A stretch of 64,000 bases of DNA from Dendrolimus kikuchii (GCA_019925095.2 CM034403.1:1478690-1542689); one strand, 5' to 3'; shown: positions 23,701-38,700, numbered from the stretch's first letter. Numbers and translations are program-made. Notes: generated by a model not told the origin, from the sequence alone.

Positions 23701-26700
23701 CCAAGGCCTTTCGACAAAACCCGAAATATATTCCAATTTCGGCCTAGTCAAACCTACCTAACTTTTTAGTCAAACGTCGAACGAAAAATAAGCTGATTCC
23801 GGCTTCGCCTAGTCAATCCTCGAAGAGACTAAGGCAGCCTTGGTCAAACGTCGATTCGTACTGCACTGCTACATGTTTAATGACTGTATAAATTAGTCTC
23901 TCCTAGGTTAGACAAAAATTCGTTAGTCAAAGGCAGAAGAATAACGTCATTTATTTGGACTTTGACTAAGACTTTATGTCAGACTTTAGGTTTGACTAGT
24001 CAAACCTAGTAGCACCAGGGTTTCTAAATTTTCTACTTAATTAATTTATTTATAAGTATTCATATTACTGGGGAGAATTTTTTTTAAAAGTATGTAAGAT
24101 TTAATTTGGATGTAAGTATTTTCATGATAATCAATTTGTTCTCGCGGTCCGGCCAAGAAGAAAATACAATCAATCAATAGCTTTGTTTACTATATTCTAC
24201 CACATCTTCTTCTTCTTCTTCAGCCACTCTCAGTCCACTGCTGGATTGAGGGTGGCCTCCCCAAGTACGCGCCACATATCCCGGTCTCCAGTCTTCCTCA
24301 TCCAGCCCCTGCCGGCGATCTTGCGCAGGTCGTCAAAAAAAAAACACGATCGCTGCCGTAGCCGGGACTAGCGGGGCCGCCGGGAACTGAGGGCCATGGT
24401 CTATGTTTGCGTTTCATATTTGGGGGAAATGCCATAGTCACCACGCTTGGTATGCGGGCTGGTGACACTCGCATCGGAGACGCTGCTGCCCGAGTCCGAT
24501 CAGGGGATTTATGTAAGCCGGATTTCTGTTGATGGTTATACCGCCATCGACCGGTCGTCAGAGCCTCGTTAGTTGGCGGCAGGGAGTATCGCGGGCATAT
24601 AGTGGTATACAAAATGACTTAAATACTAAAATTAAATTTACATTCTAAGTCAGAAACATGTCAAAGAAGCTTTAGTAATAAATAAAAAATTAAAGAAAGA
24701 AATATTTGAAGAAATGGCGATGTTCTTACATTGCTGACATATATCAAGAATGGCCAGACCAGGCAGGACTATTATTTTGTCGCTATGCTCCTGATAATTT
24801 TTTTTTTTGGATTCTATGGCTTGGCAGCTAGGCCTTTAAGCCACATCTTAGATTCAATGTAGTTACTTCATTTTCTTAAACCTATGTGTAGCACAGCTGA
24901 ACTGTAGGTTATCAGCTAGTGTCATTCAATGGAGTTCTTGTGACGACTCAAAAGGCCACATTTGACTTTACAGTTCACGTTTCTCACACAACACATAATT
25001 ACTACTCAAAAACTATCAATATCCTACAACTATTGTTCATTTTAGAGTAATTTTACACATTTTTAGAAAATAAAACTGCACAGCACAACATCTCCTTTCA
25101 GTTCCCGCCAAAAACTCCATGCTCCTGATAAGTTCCCGCTGCGCCCCTAGTGCTCGATTCCAACACATACGTACCTATGATACTAGCATGTGCTAGTATC
25201 ATCAAAAACGTCTGTTAAATTAGACAAAACATCGCGCTCATTTTTTTGGCAACGAACGAGCGTATTTGTGCTTTAATTCTTTAAAAAAAATCGATTTTTC
25301 TTCCAAAATATTAGATAATTGGTCCACCGACACCAAGGTCCTTGTGCATTATTTTATCACTCTGAATGAAATAAGGTAGGTCTATACATAGCATTGCTCT
25401 AGCTAGGGTACCTATAATATCTAAAAAAAAAACAAAGGCGCAGTTATAGAAGCTCGCATAGGGCGCATAGAAGGTTATCTACGGCACTGGCTGTGCCAAC
25501 ATAATATCCGACACAACGCTGATTTTGAATTTATGTCAAAAAAAGAAATTAACAAATAGATCACTAAGCTCTCCCATATAGATAATAACGACAAGCACGA
25601 GCAAATAAACCCCTTATTACAAATCAGGGTTATAACTTCTAGTAATAATAGGTACCCAACTAATGTATATCTGACATCTTTATTATTTAGAGCTCACGAA
25701 ATTGCGGAGAGGAATAGAACGGAATATGAAAGCGAATTAAAACTGCAGCAGCTGGACAACATCAAGGCCAATCAGCAAATAGACGCTATTAAGGAGTTTG
25801 AGGATAAATTCGTAAATATTTTCTCGTTTTTATAGTAATTTGTTTCTTTATCAGCCTTAATAATTGTAATCCTCCATGATCAAGCTCTACTTACTCACTA
25901 TTGGCAGTTTTTTTTTTTAATTTTTTATTGCATGAGTTCAGCAGACAGGCAGACGGCCCACTTGATGGAAAACGGTTACAATCGCCTATAGACATTTATA
26001 ACACCAAAGGTGATACAAATGCGCTGCTGCTCTCTTAAGGGAGACTGGAACCTGAGCACTAGTGCCGGAACACAACTCAAGGTTGTTATGGCGACATACT
26101 TTAGACCAGGGGTGGTAGCCATCCAGTCGGGCAAATGCCCTATTACCTGACTGTGGGTTGTTTTGTCGCCTCTTACGACAGGCCGCCCGGCCGCAGGAAA
26201 ATTGTATTCTTTCTCCGTTCCTGCACGGATAATATTTTGCATTGTGTTTATAAATGAATAAAATATATGTAAGTAACTGTTATATCCTCTAATATTTATG
26301 TATATCACCTTTGACCAATATACATACATACATACATAACTTCACGCCAGTTCCCTTGCGGGGTAGGCACGAACAACAGAGCGCCATCAGGCTTATTCTT
26401 ACACACCTCACTTGCTTCTTTGACATTCATAACTCTTGTCATGCACGCTCGTCTGTTCTTAAGGCTCCTGACATCACCTTCTGCTAGTACACGATCAATT
26501 TGATCATGGAAGGTGTGTCATGGCCTTCCACGACTTTCGCATCCATCCACTTTTGCATTGTATATCTGTTTAGTCATTCTTTCATCGTGCATTCTTTCCA
26601 CATGCCCGAACCACCAGAGCATTCCTTTCCTTACCTTCACCCCGATACTCTCTTTCAGACCAACTCTTTTTCTTATTTTGCGCAGTGCTCACATCTCGAC

Positions 26701-29700
26701 CGCTTTTACTCTACTTTCATGCTCTCTCTTCCATACCCAACTCTCGCTTCCATCCGTGAGCGTAGGTACCAGCACCGCGTTGTGTATGGCAAGCTGGGCC
26801 TTCTGCCTGAGGTTCTTAGCGCCTAGAAGTTTACCTAACGCTCCATCCACACTATTCCCCAAATTCACTCTTCTTTCTATATCAGCGGTGTACCTTCCAT
26901 CCCTGCTAAAAGGAATTTGACCAATATAATATATTTCATTCCTGCCACGGGTTGTCTCGAAGATCGCTTCTTAGCGACAAGACCGCCCATTGTGCACATT
27001 TAGAATATTTTCTAGGCTATAAGTTTTTCTGTGTTTTCTGTAATGGTCTACAATAAAGTATTATCTATCTATCTATCAACGCTTATTTACAAAAACATAG
27101 GTACCTACATGAATAGATATTACATAATACAAAGTTCAAATATATTTATTTAAATTATTTTGTATATACGTATATATATTATTATTATATGTATTAAATT
27201 TATAAATTAGTGTAAGTATGTATATTTAAATTGTACAGTCCTATCTTTTTTCTGCTCCACCTACATCGCCAGATTAGTTAAGAATTGCTTTTAAGCTGGG
27301 TTGCCTGGAAGAGATCGCTTTTAGCGATAAGGCCGCCTGTTGTTTTGCCAAGAAGTGTTGTAATTATACATTTTGTTTTTATTTATTTTGGTGAGCAATA
27401 AAGTGTTATCTATCTATCTAGTTTCCAGCATGCTTTGTCACTTACATGACGTGCAAATGCTTACATTAACTAAATGTCTTGATGCTATAACCCTACACTA
27501 ATGTTTCCATATTAATTTCAGCAAGTATACATGTCAAATAAACAAAAAAGAAATTTTAAAATTATTAAAAATATAATATTTTCTTAAGTTTTCGCGAGTT
27601 GTATACATAATAAAACTACGTTTTAACGATATCGCGGTAATTTATTTGATTTTTATTATTCCGACGTTTCGGTCACTTTCATTAGCCGTGATCACGGAAG
27701 ACATAGATGTCAAGTGTCAATGAGTATTATTAAAGATTTATTTACTCTATGGGAGCCTAATCTAATTCATAAATAATGTATTAAAATAATAATTTACCGC
27801 GCTTAAAACCGTTAAAACGTAGTTTTATTATATTAAAACATGATAAAGTATTACATTTGAAAATTAATGTCATTATTTATTTTTATCCGTGCAGGAACGG
27901 AGAAAGAATACAATTTCCTGCGTTGGGGCGGCCTGTCGTAAGAGGCGACTTAACAACCCACAGCCAGGTGGTAGAGCATTTGCCCGACTGGATGGCTACC
28001 ACCCCTGGTCTAAAGTATGTCACCATAAGAACCTTGAGTTGTGTTCCGGCATTAGTGATCAGGTTCCAGTCTCCCGTAAGAGAGCAGCAGCGCATTTGTA
28101 GCAACTTTGGTGGTGCAAATGTCCATAGGCCATGGTAACTGCTTTCCATCAAGTGGGCCGTCTGCTTTTCTGCTGATCTCCTGCAATAAAAATTGTCTTA
28201 TTTTATTGTATTATCATTAATATATTCGTCTACGCTATAGTATAATTGTTAAATAAAAAAAATGTCTATAATTATTGTAAAAAAGGTTGTCCTCCCATGT
28301 GATCCCCTTTACTGTATTTTTCTGTCCAGCCCTAAAGGCCTGGTAACACGTTAGCTTCGCTCCTAGTTTTGCAACGGGATGACGACCATTGTCGATTAGG
28401 TGGGCCGTCTGCCCGTTTGCGAGCCTCGCAATAGAAATGGATAATTTCATTCAGAAAGCTACGGAGAAGGCCCGGATCTGGTCGGATATGGAGCGATCCC
28501 GACAGGAGGCCGAGGCCCGGCGCGAGGAGCAAGCCAGCAGGGACAGGATGGACGACAGACTCATCGAAGTGCTGCAGAAGTCGCGCACCAGGACCGAAAG
28601 GAAGCGGCTTCAAACCGAGAAAGATGTAAACGCACTATTATATACTTGTAGAGACTCCCATGATCAAATTGATCGTGTGCTAGCAGATGGTGATGTCAGG
28701 AGCCTTAAGAACAGACGAGCGTGCATGACAAGAGTTATGAATGTGAAAGGGAACTTGCGTGAAGTTATGTATATATGTATGTATGTAGAGACTCGATTAA
28801 AAAAGCGCAGATATTTTCAAATTAATTTAAATTCAAAATAAATTCCACCGGAGAACACTTTATGAACGTACGTTAAAATTTAATTTTACTTCCTATTCTA
28901 TGTACACCGCTTTGAGCGGGATAAGCCTTTGTCGGCGTACCTCACTGCAACGCAGAGGTTCCGGGTTCGATTCCTGGTATAGTAAATTTCGGAAACGTAT
29001 TTTCTCCGTTATTTACTATGGTCTGGGTGTCTGGGATCGGCCCCAGAGTAATCCGTTGTATATTACACATAACACAAGCGTTCTAACTATCCTACATGTA
29101 TTGAGTATTGCTGCTTTTTGTAATGAGATGTAAATGTGTTTAGGTAGACCAAGTATTTCGAGCCGTAAGGATAAATCTTTTGTTATTATTATATTAAAAT
29201 AGCAGTTCCGTTACTAGTTTAATTTCCATTTAAATTATTTGTTAATCATTTAAACACTATGTTTATACACATAGGTTTAGAAATATTTGAAGTTTTTCGT
29301 TAATAGTTCATATTTCCATGTTTTAATGCTTAAATATATTAGATTTTGAATGGTGATGTCACGAAATTTAGGTGTTCGCCCGCCCCTTGTCACACAATGT
29401 CACACTTCGTCCTTCCCCCCTTACCCCCCCCCCCCCGCCGTCTTCTGAACTCGTGCAATAGAAAAAGAAACTTTTTAATTTGGTCTTAAATTTAGTGAAA
29501 GGCAGATGTAATATTTCATTCGGAATCTTATTGAAGAAGCGTGTACCAACCCCCAAGAAAGAGGACAATACTTTAGTATTTTAAAAGATGATCAGTATGT
29601 TTAATTGATAACTATTATCTTAATGTGTATAAATTACGTGTCACGTTTGTCCGCGATGGACTCCTAAACTACTTGAACGATTTTAATCAAATTTGCACAC

Positions 29701-32700
29701 CGTGTGCAGTTTGATCCGACTTGAAAGATAGGATAGCTTACATTTGGACCCGGTAGGTGGCGCTGGAATCGGGTTCTAAATTTTATTTCTTCAGGGCAGA
29801 ACAACGTCTGCCGGGACAGCTAGTCTACTATAAATGCGAAATAAATACTAATGTGAAATTGAGTTTGAAGGTTTTTTTGTTCTACCTTTTAGAGATAAGA
29901 ACTGACGATCATGAAATTGGATATAGCCTTAGTACAGTGGTATTTTAATGGCGGAAAATGGCAGTAAAAAAATACTTATTGATGCCCACTGAAAAGTTTG
30001 TACTTTGTCACAAGGGGGCCAACAATGCTTTTAATTTTTTTTTACTCCAGGAGTTCAGCAGACAGGCAGACGGCCCACTTGATTGAAAGCGGTTACCATC
30101 GCCTATGGACATTTGCAACACCGAAGTTGCTACAAATGCGCTGCTGCTCTCTTAAGGGAGACTGGAACCTGGTCACTAATGCCGGAACACAACTCAAGCT
30201 TGTTATGGCGACATACTTTAGACCAGGTGTGGTAGCCATCCAGTCGGGCAAATGCCCTACCACCTGGCTGTGGGTTGTTTTGTCGCCTCTTACGACGATA
30301 ATTATGTGATTTACTGTATCAATGTAACATTGGACTATATTTTTAGATAAAAACAGAAAAGCTTCGAGTCCTGGAGCAAATCAGTGCGAAGCTGGAATCT
30401 GGTGACGCTGCTCGCGAAGCCACCGAACAAGCTATACTGAACAAGGCAATTAAAGAGAAAGATGCCATGTATGTCGTTTGCATAATCTATACATCTATGC
30501 AGATAAATACAATTGAAGTGTTTGAAAAAATCGGGGGGGATAATTCTGACCAAGAAATACCAAAAACGTGTCTGTCTGGATGTTTCGGCTAATCTCTGAA
30601 ACGGCCGAACCGATTTTGACGGGACTTTCACTGGCAGATGGCTGATGTTATAAAGAGTAACTTGGGCTACTTTTTTTCTTTGGGTGTTTCACGAAAAAGA
30701 ACTCCACGCAGACAAAGTCGCGGGCACAGCTAGTTTTTTAAATGAAAGTTATTCTACAGAATAAACCGCAACATGGGAAATTGAAAATGACAGTTGGATA
30801 AAAAACAGCTGAGTTTAGTCGGGTTATAATTTATTCGACTGACGATTGCAAAATCGGCCCTGAAACTACGAGACACATCATCATCATCATCATCATCCGA
30901 GCGTTAAATCCCGGTTGCGTTCGGAGCGTTCACTCCGACGCCCAGGGTCGGCTTTCCTACTTTTTCTACTCCACTTCACGCGGTCTTTAGCATCCCCCGT
31001 TTGGAGACCATTGGTACGCATGTCATCCTTCACAACGTCTTGGGCCTTCCCTTTTGACCGATTTGCTCCCCACATAATTAGCCGGTCTCCGTAAAACGTG
31101 GCCGTACCAGCGTAAGGCCGGGACTCCACCAAAGCGGAGACAAGACGAGCGGAGAGGAGATGTTTTTTAAACAACCAACATAATTGCGTTATTGAGACAT
31201 CTCCTCTCCTCTCAGCTTCAGTGGAGATCGCTGTGCGGAGATATGTAATATTTGTATGGCGCGATGGAAGCGGAGATGTGAGCTGTGCGCGGACGACGCA
31301 CGGCGGACTACTGACTACACGTACTGACATGTACTGACTGTACTGGCGGACTACACGTACTGAGCACTCAATGCCTCCCACACTCGCAAGGCTAGCCAGC
31401 ACACATCTCTGTTACACTACGCATTTCCGCACAGCTCCGGTGGATTCACCCGGGCTGAAAAAACATCTCTTCTCGCACAGCACACAGCACATCGCACACA
31501 TCTCCGCTTTGGTGGAGTCCCGGCCTAAGCGGCACTCTTGCAATTTGTCTGCTATGTCACGGACATGAAGACTGCCGCGGAGGCGGGAGTTCCTGACACG
31601 GTCTTTCCGCGTCACTCCACACATCGCAGCATATTTATCTCCGTGACACGCAGTTCTTGCTTGTGTCGCTCAAGTACAGGCCACGCTTCACTGCCATACA
31701 AAATGACATGGTCTAATAATGAATTTATATACCTGTCCTTGGGGTCACAAATGACACCTGTCACCTCACGCCGCTTGGCCCAGGCAGCTGTGATACGGGC
31801 CTTGACGTTGTGGTCGATATCCCCGGACGCACCAAGTCTAAATCTATGAGACACGTCCTCTGATAATTCAGTGAAGAAGCGAAACGCCAGGCTCAGGTGC
31901 GCAAGCAGGCGCAGTTCAAGCGCGAGCGCATCGACATCAGGAACAAGTACCTCGAGGACGAGGCGCGGCGGCTGCACGAGTTCAACACCACGCGCCAGTG
32001 GGAGATCATGAACAGGTACATACATACATACATACATACATAACTTCACGCCAGTTCCCTTGCGGGGTAGGCAAGAAGAACAGAGCGCCATTCAGGCTTA
32101 TTCTTACACACCTCACTTGCTTCTTTGACATGAACAGGTATATATAAACTATATAGTCAAGGTGGCGAAGTCCTTCAGTGGGGGGACTCTATACACCTCA
32201 TTATTTCGGTGTTTCAATAGTTACGACGACAACAAATCAGTCAGTGAAGAAGCTAAGACACCATTGAATTCTGTCTTTGAATTGTAGTTGGCGTTAAATT
32301 CAGTTTAAAAAAGTTAAAAAATGAGCTCTGTATGAACTGTCTATCCGTGCAGGAACGGAGAAAGAATACAATTTCCTGCGTTGGGGCGGCCTGTCGTAAA
32401 AGGCGACCAAACAACCCACAGCCAGGTGGTAGGGCATTTGACCGACTAGATGGCTACCTGGTCTAAAGTATGTCGCCATAACAATCTTGAGTTGTGTTCC
32501 GGCATTAGTGACCAGGTTCCAGTCTCCCTTAAGAGAGCAGCAGCGCATTTGTAGCACCTTTGTTGTTGCATTTGTCCATAGGCGATGGTAACCGCTTTCT
32601 ATCAAGTGGACCGTCTGCTTGTCTGCTGAACTCCTGCAATAAAAAAAAGAAAATGAACTTGCCCCATTGACGGACTTCCCCACCTTGACTGAAACTATTA

Positions 32701-35700
32701 TAAGCGTCATCGAAACTTCGCACAATAAATCAATAAAGACACATATCTTAGCCACGGAAATTATAGAAAGAATAACTGTTCAATCATTTGATAGCAACAC
32801 ATACATACATACATAACTTCACGCCAGTTCCCTTGCGGGGTAGGCACGAACAACAGAGCGCCATTTAGGCTTATTCTTACACACCTCACTTGTTTCTTTG
32901 ACATTCATAACTCTTGATAGCAACACATTTAGATATATTACCATGATGATAGTAAGAATGGGTCCAATCTGGCCCGGTAGACTCCAACACCGCTTAAGTA
33001 ATCCCGTGCCTCACAAATTACCTCAATATTTCAAAAGTATTGAGATCATCTCAGTGTTATACACATATTAAATAATACACAATGCATGACTTCTCAGATT
33101 ACTGAATTCAAATTCAAAAGTTTTTATTCAAAAATAAGTTCCACTGGTGACCACTTTTTGAAGGTCATACTTGTAAGTCAAAATTTTAATCTACTTCCTG
33201 TTCTATGTACACCGCTTCGCGATGTGTTATCGCCGTTCAAAGGAGAAGAAGCGGCAAGAAACTACCCAGCAACACGTCTAGCTAAAAAAGATTTTTTCTT
33301 CATAATTATTTATATATTATCTCAGGCTCTTTCTTTTAAATACATACGGAAGTTGTATTACAATTACTTTTCAAAGAATGAAGTAGAAAGAAGTTTAAAT
33401 ACTATAAATTACTTGAAAGTACCGTCAATTAAATGTTCGCAATCTAAAATGTCTAGCAACTTGTTAATACCTCTTACAAATGCCACCAAAACGTTTAGTA
33501 AATATAACAGTATTGTATTCGCTAACCTCAGCCAGAAGGCCCAGCTCGCCATACACAACGCGGTGTTGGTACCTACGCTCGCGTATGGAAGCGAGAGTTG
33601 GATATGGAAGAGAGAGCATGAAAGTAGAGTAAACGCGGTCGAGATGCGAGCACTGCGCAAAATCTGCGGAGTGACGCTCGCGGACCGCGTTCGTAATACC
33701 GAAGTAAGAAAGAGAGTTGGTCTGAAAGAGAGTGTCGGGGTGAAGGTAAGGAAAGGAATACTGCGGTGGTTTGGGCATGTGGAAAGAATGCATGATAAAA
33801 GAATGACTAAACAGATATACAATGCAAAAGTGGATGGATGCAGAAGTCGTGGAAGGCCACGACACACCTTCCATGATCAAATTGATCGTGTACTAGCAGG
33901 AGGTGATGTCAGGAGCCTTAAGAACAGACGAGCGTGCATGACAAGAGTTATGAATGTCAAAGAAGCAAGTGAGGTGTGTAAGAATAAGCCTAAATGGCGC
34001 TTTGTTGGTCGTGCCTACCCCGCAAGGGAACTGGCGTAATGTTATGTATGTATGTATGTATGTAGTCTAATCTATTAAATCTTGACATTATTGTACGAGT
34101 AGTTACTACAACTGTAGCTTCATAACATCTCCCATAAATACATATCAGCTGCCATAAGTTTAGGTTGCCAACACTATATAGAAACGCAATTAGTATGGTA
34201 TAAGATAAGTAGAAATAAGAATATATAAAAGAATAGTAGTAGTAGAATTCGCCACGAGGCAGGTAAGAGAATCTTAGTCTATACAGCCAATTCTAATGTA
34301 TAAGTCTTCGTGCAGATAGCGCACTTGAATTGTAGGATAACTGACGCCATTCAACGGAGTTCTTGTGACAACTCAAAAGGCCACGTTTGACTATAGAGTT
34401 CACATTTTTCACAAAAACAAATAATTACTACTCAAAAACTGTCAATATCAGACAAGTTTTTTTTTGGATTTTATGGCTTGGCAGCTAGGCCTTTAAGCTA
34501 GATTTTAGATTCAATGTAGTTTCTTAATTTTCTTAAACTTATGTGTAGCACAGCGGAACTGTAGGTTATCAGCTAGTGCTATTCAACGGAGTTCTTGTGA
34601 CAACTCAAAAGGCCACATTTGGCTTTACAGATCACATTTCTCACAAAACACATAATTACTACTCAATAACTATCAATATCCTACAACTATTATTCATTTT
34701 AGAGTAAAGTTACACATTTTTTGAAAATAAAAATGCACAGCACAATGTTTCCTTTCAGTTCCCGCCAAAAACTCTCAATATTTAATAGAGAAAGTTGTAA
34801 GTAAAGTACCCCACAAGCCATTTATTTTTTCCAAAAAGTAAAAAAAAAATACCTGAATTGATTAATGAACGAAGAGAAAGAAATAATGTTGCATTTCTCT
34901 ATCTGTTGTATTAGGTTCAAAAATGCTGAACTCTTCGAAGAGTTTAAGGAGAAACTTCGTTTGGAAAAAGAGAGGAAAGTCAAGGAGTATAGAGAAGACG
35001 TCTTAAGATTATGGGTGAGCATGACATAGGTTTCGTGTACTTCTTGATTCACCCTCCAATAGTTTTTCTTTAGTAATAATCGAAGCCTTACCCTGCGAAG
35101 ATTATCCTGGATACATCGCCACTCTTGACAAAACCTCTGAAAAAAGAAGAACATAAAACAAAAAAGTGTGTTTCGCTTTCCTGGATAAAAAGTATCTTCT
35201 ATTACTTATAGTACTTAGCTTGTTTGGATATGTACTGACTATAAAGCCGGGTACTCACCTGCAAGCCGTAAATGTAACCTTTGCAGTTAGGAGCCATCCA
35301 GAAATTACGTCACACGTTAAGGGGAGGAAGGGGTCGAGAAAGTGTGACATTGTGTGACAAGAGGTGGGAGGGATCTTAAATTTTGTAACGTCACATTTCA
35401 AAATCTAATATATTGTTGAGAGACTGGTGTAGAAAATGTGAGGCGTGTGCATCAGTAAATGGGCCATAGACTAGAAGTAGAGGCAAACTTAAACTATACA
35501 ATGTGGGGGGACCATGGGAACGCATAGCAATTGATGTGGCTGGGCCGTGTCCGGAAAGTGACGACGGAAATCATCATTGTAGTACAAGACTACTTCACTA
35601 AGTGGCCTGAAGTATTCGCTACGCCTAACCAAGAGGCTAAAACGGTGGCTAAGAAGCTAGTTCAAGAGGTGATCTATCGATACAGTATCCCGTTAGTAAT

Positions 35701-38700
35701 TCATTCGGACCAAGGGCGGAACTTCGAATCTAAATTATTTCAAGAACTTTGCAAGCTTCTAGGAATGAATAAGACTAGGACGACTCCAATGCATCCACAA
35801 TCAGATGGAATAGTTGAGAAGTTCAACCAGACTTTGGAAAATCACCTGGCTAAGGTAGTTGATGACCATCAGAGGGACTGGGGCCAATACATATCGCTAT
35901 TCCTGATGTCGTATCGATCAGCCGAACACGAAAGTACCGGGGCTACTCCAGCCACTTTATACAGGCTACTTTATCCGTGCAGGAACGGAGAAAGAATACA
36001 ATTTCCTGCGTTGGGGCGGCCTGTCGTAAGAGGCGACTTAACAACCCACAGCCAGATGGTAGGGCATTTGCCCGACTGGATGGCTACCACCCCTGGTCTA
36101 AAGTATGTCGCCATAACAATCTTGAGTTGTGTTCTGGCATTAGTGACCAGGTTCCAGTTTCCCTTAAGAGAGTAGCAGCGCATTTGCAGCAACTTGGTGT
36201 TGCAAATGTCCATAGGCTATGGTAACCGCTTTCCATCAAGTGGGCCGTCTGCTTGTCTGCTGATCTGAGGCAATAAAAAAAAGCCAAAGTTAACTTTGGA
36301 AGAGAGATGAGGCTTCCAATCGACGCTATAACTGGGACACCGCCAGATACCCTAACACCAGTAACAATATTTAAGCTTTAAAACACGAAATTTGAACCGC
36401 TAACTGAAAAATATTTCCAACTCTATCTGTATGAACAGTGTTTAAAGCATTAAAAAATAATTTAAATAATTTCTTGATGTAACACTATGGAGGGAGGAGT
36501 CTCACGAATGTGACCAGCTGCTACAAGGGTCAAAAAAATCATGAAATAGAATAGAATAGAAAACACTTTATTGTTCACCATAATAAACGATTACAGAATA
36601 AATAATTACAATAATTTAACGGCAAAACAAAAGGCGGCCTTATCGCTTAAAGCGATCTCTTCCAGGCAACCTGACTGAGAGGATACTTTTAACAAATTAT
36701 GTCTATGTATAATTAAATTAAAAGAAGTAATATAAAAAAAGGATGAACAGTACAATGTGGACAGTAAACAGCTAAGTTAAATTAATAAAAAATATATATT
36801 TTATTATAAACTAAGGTTTTTGACAGATTTTTTAAATATGGCAAGTGATTTAGCTTTTCTGACAGCCACGGGCAAAGAGTTCCAAAGGCAGACAGCCTGC
36901 ACAGCGAAGGGTTTGGAGTAAAATGTTGAAGAATGTGCAGGTGCCTTTAACAGGAGGTTATTAGAGGGGCGCAAATCGAAGGTGTGTGATGTATGAAGGA
37001 AGTTGAAACATTCCTTAAGGTAAAGAGGAGTGTAGGGTATAAATAGTGTACGATATAATAAATGTAGAAGATGAGCATTCCGGCGAAGTGAGATTGGCAG
37101 CCACTGAACACATGAAATTTGTGCGACGTAATTTGTGAATGGCCCCTTATTGTAACCAAAATCTATAGGTGATTTGTACGTAGGTAGCTCGTGAGTCTGC
37201 CGCGAGCGGAACTCACGCGTACGCGGTCAAAGGCGGCTCGTTGGACGCCGCGAGCGAAGGTCATTTCCGGCGTACAAAGCTTAGAGCATATTACTGCATC
37301 TGCTCGGTTACATTAACGACTCGTACCCCGGCTTAAAAGAAATTTTAGTTTAGATATTATTTCGCATTTTAGAAAGAGCGCGAGGAGCGCGAAGCTCGCG
37401 TAAGAGCCGAGACGCGTTACTTCTACGGCGAGTTGGCGGAGAAGAAGTTAAGGGACGCGGACAATAAGCTGTTCACCCACGCAGCTAAACTCATAGAGGA
37501 AGCTAGAGCTCACGGAAGACCTGACCACGCCCTGCATAAGGCTGTCGACGTGAGTATACTATTCATTGCTATATTTTTATCCGTGCAGGAACGGAGAAAG
37601 AATACAATTTCCTGCGTTGGGGCGGCCTGTTGTAAGAGGCGACAAAACAACCCACAGCCAGGTGGTAGGGTGTTTGCCCACCCCGCAAGGGAACTGGTGT
37701 GAAGTTATGTATGTATACATTTTTTAGAATACAAAAAAATATTTGTTACACTATTTATGCTGAAAGTTGGTATTTTAGAGTACCAACTAAACTTTTAGTT
37801 GGTACATGGTACAAAACCCTAAAAAATGGTACGCATCCCAAGAAATTGGTACGTCTAACATCACTGACAGCGTTTAGCTGTCGGAGAAAGAGGGGCGCCG
37901 TAAGCGCCCCTCGCCTTGCCACGGTTACATCGCTTAGGCAACCTGCTGGCCGCTACAACTTACAAGTACATTTGGACCTACTTATGCAAAATGGAACCAA
38001 CCCACATACTGACAGTTTTGAGAAAAAGCCGTTTTTATTAAAATTTTGCGTACAAAAAAATATGTCTATATTTTGGAAAAAACATTTAGAATATTGTATA
38101 TTATAAGTATTTTGTCCTCAGCTCGTTATGATTTTTATTGAGTCGATAAAATTTTGAAAGTCTTCTGCATCCTTAATCCAATTTCGGCATGTTTGTGGAT
38201 TGGTTCTGTTTTGCATAAGTAGGTCCATTTATTTGTTGCAAAAGTTATTTTAAACTATTATTTAGTTTTAAGACTTTCAATTTTTGATTAACTAAGCTCT
38301 AATCTAACTACAACTGAAAGTCTTAAAGCACAATTATAGTTTAAAATACATTTTGCAACAAAAAAATATACTCAAGTCCAAATGTCGCTTACGATAAAAT
38401 CGCGGTAAAGACTCGAGACACTTTCTGCATCATCCGTCCCCAGATTAGCATGGAATTTCCTCTAAAAATAAGTTGGGTTACCTGGAAGAGATCGCTTAGG
38501 TATTGTAGGAAAATTGCATGTTTAATTACTTAACAATTACTAGTTTACTATGGCTACGTTCCATTAGGGACTCACAACGACCACGTTCACGACCGCGATT
38601 TATCCCGTTCCACTTGCTTGCCGGCGTTACAATCGTAAACCCAAGTGGAACGGCTATTCGACTCACCTCTTGACATGGGTCGTTGTGAGCGTTGTGTGAT

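Noticed and set aside
27883..28152. An 89-codon minus-strand frame in S1, repeated in many copies
   Set aside because: Recurs because the repeat recurs. Without a substitution test there is no reason to call a protein.
28389..28841. A 150-codon plus-strand frame
   Set aside because: Only 28455-28625 is exon. The frame runs on by chance through the intron and an RTE copy, and upstream through a 45-base S1 scrap.
33086..34039. A 317-codon plus-strand open frame
   Set aside because: It starts in a LINE tail fragment and unassigned DNA and ends in an RTE-3' copy. It is a chance fusion; only the RTE part is coding-derived.
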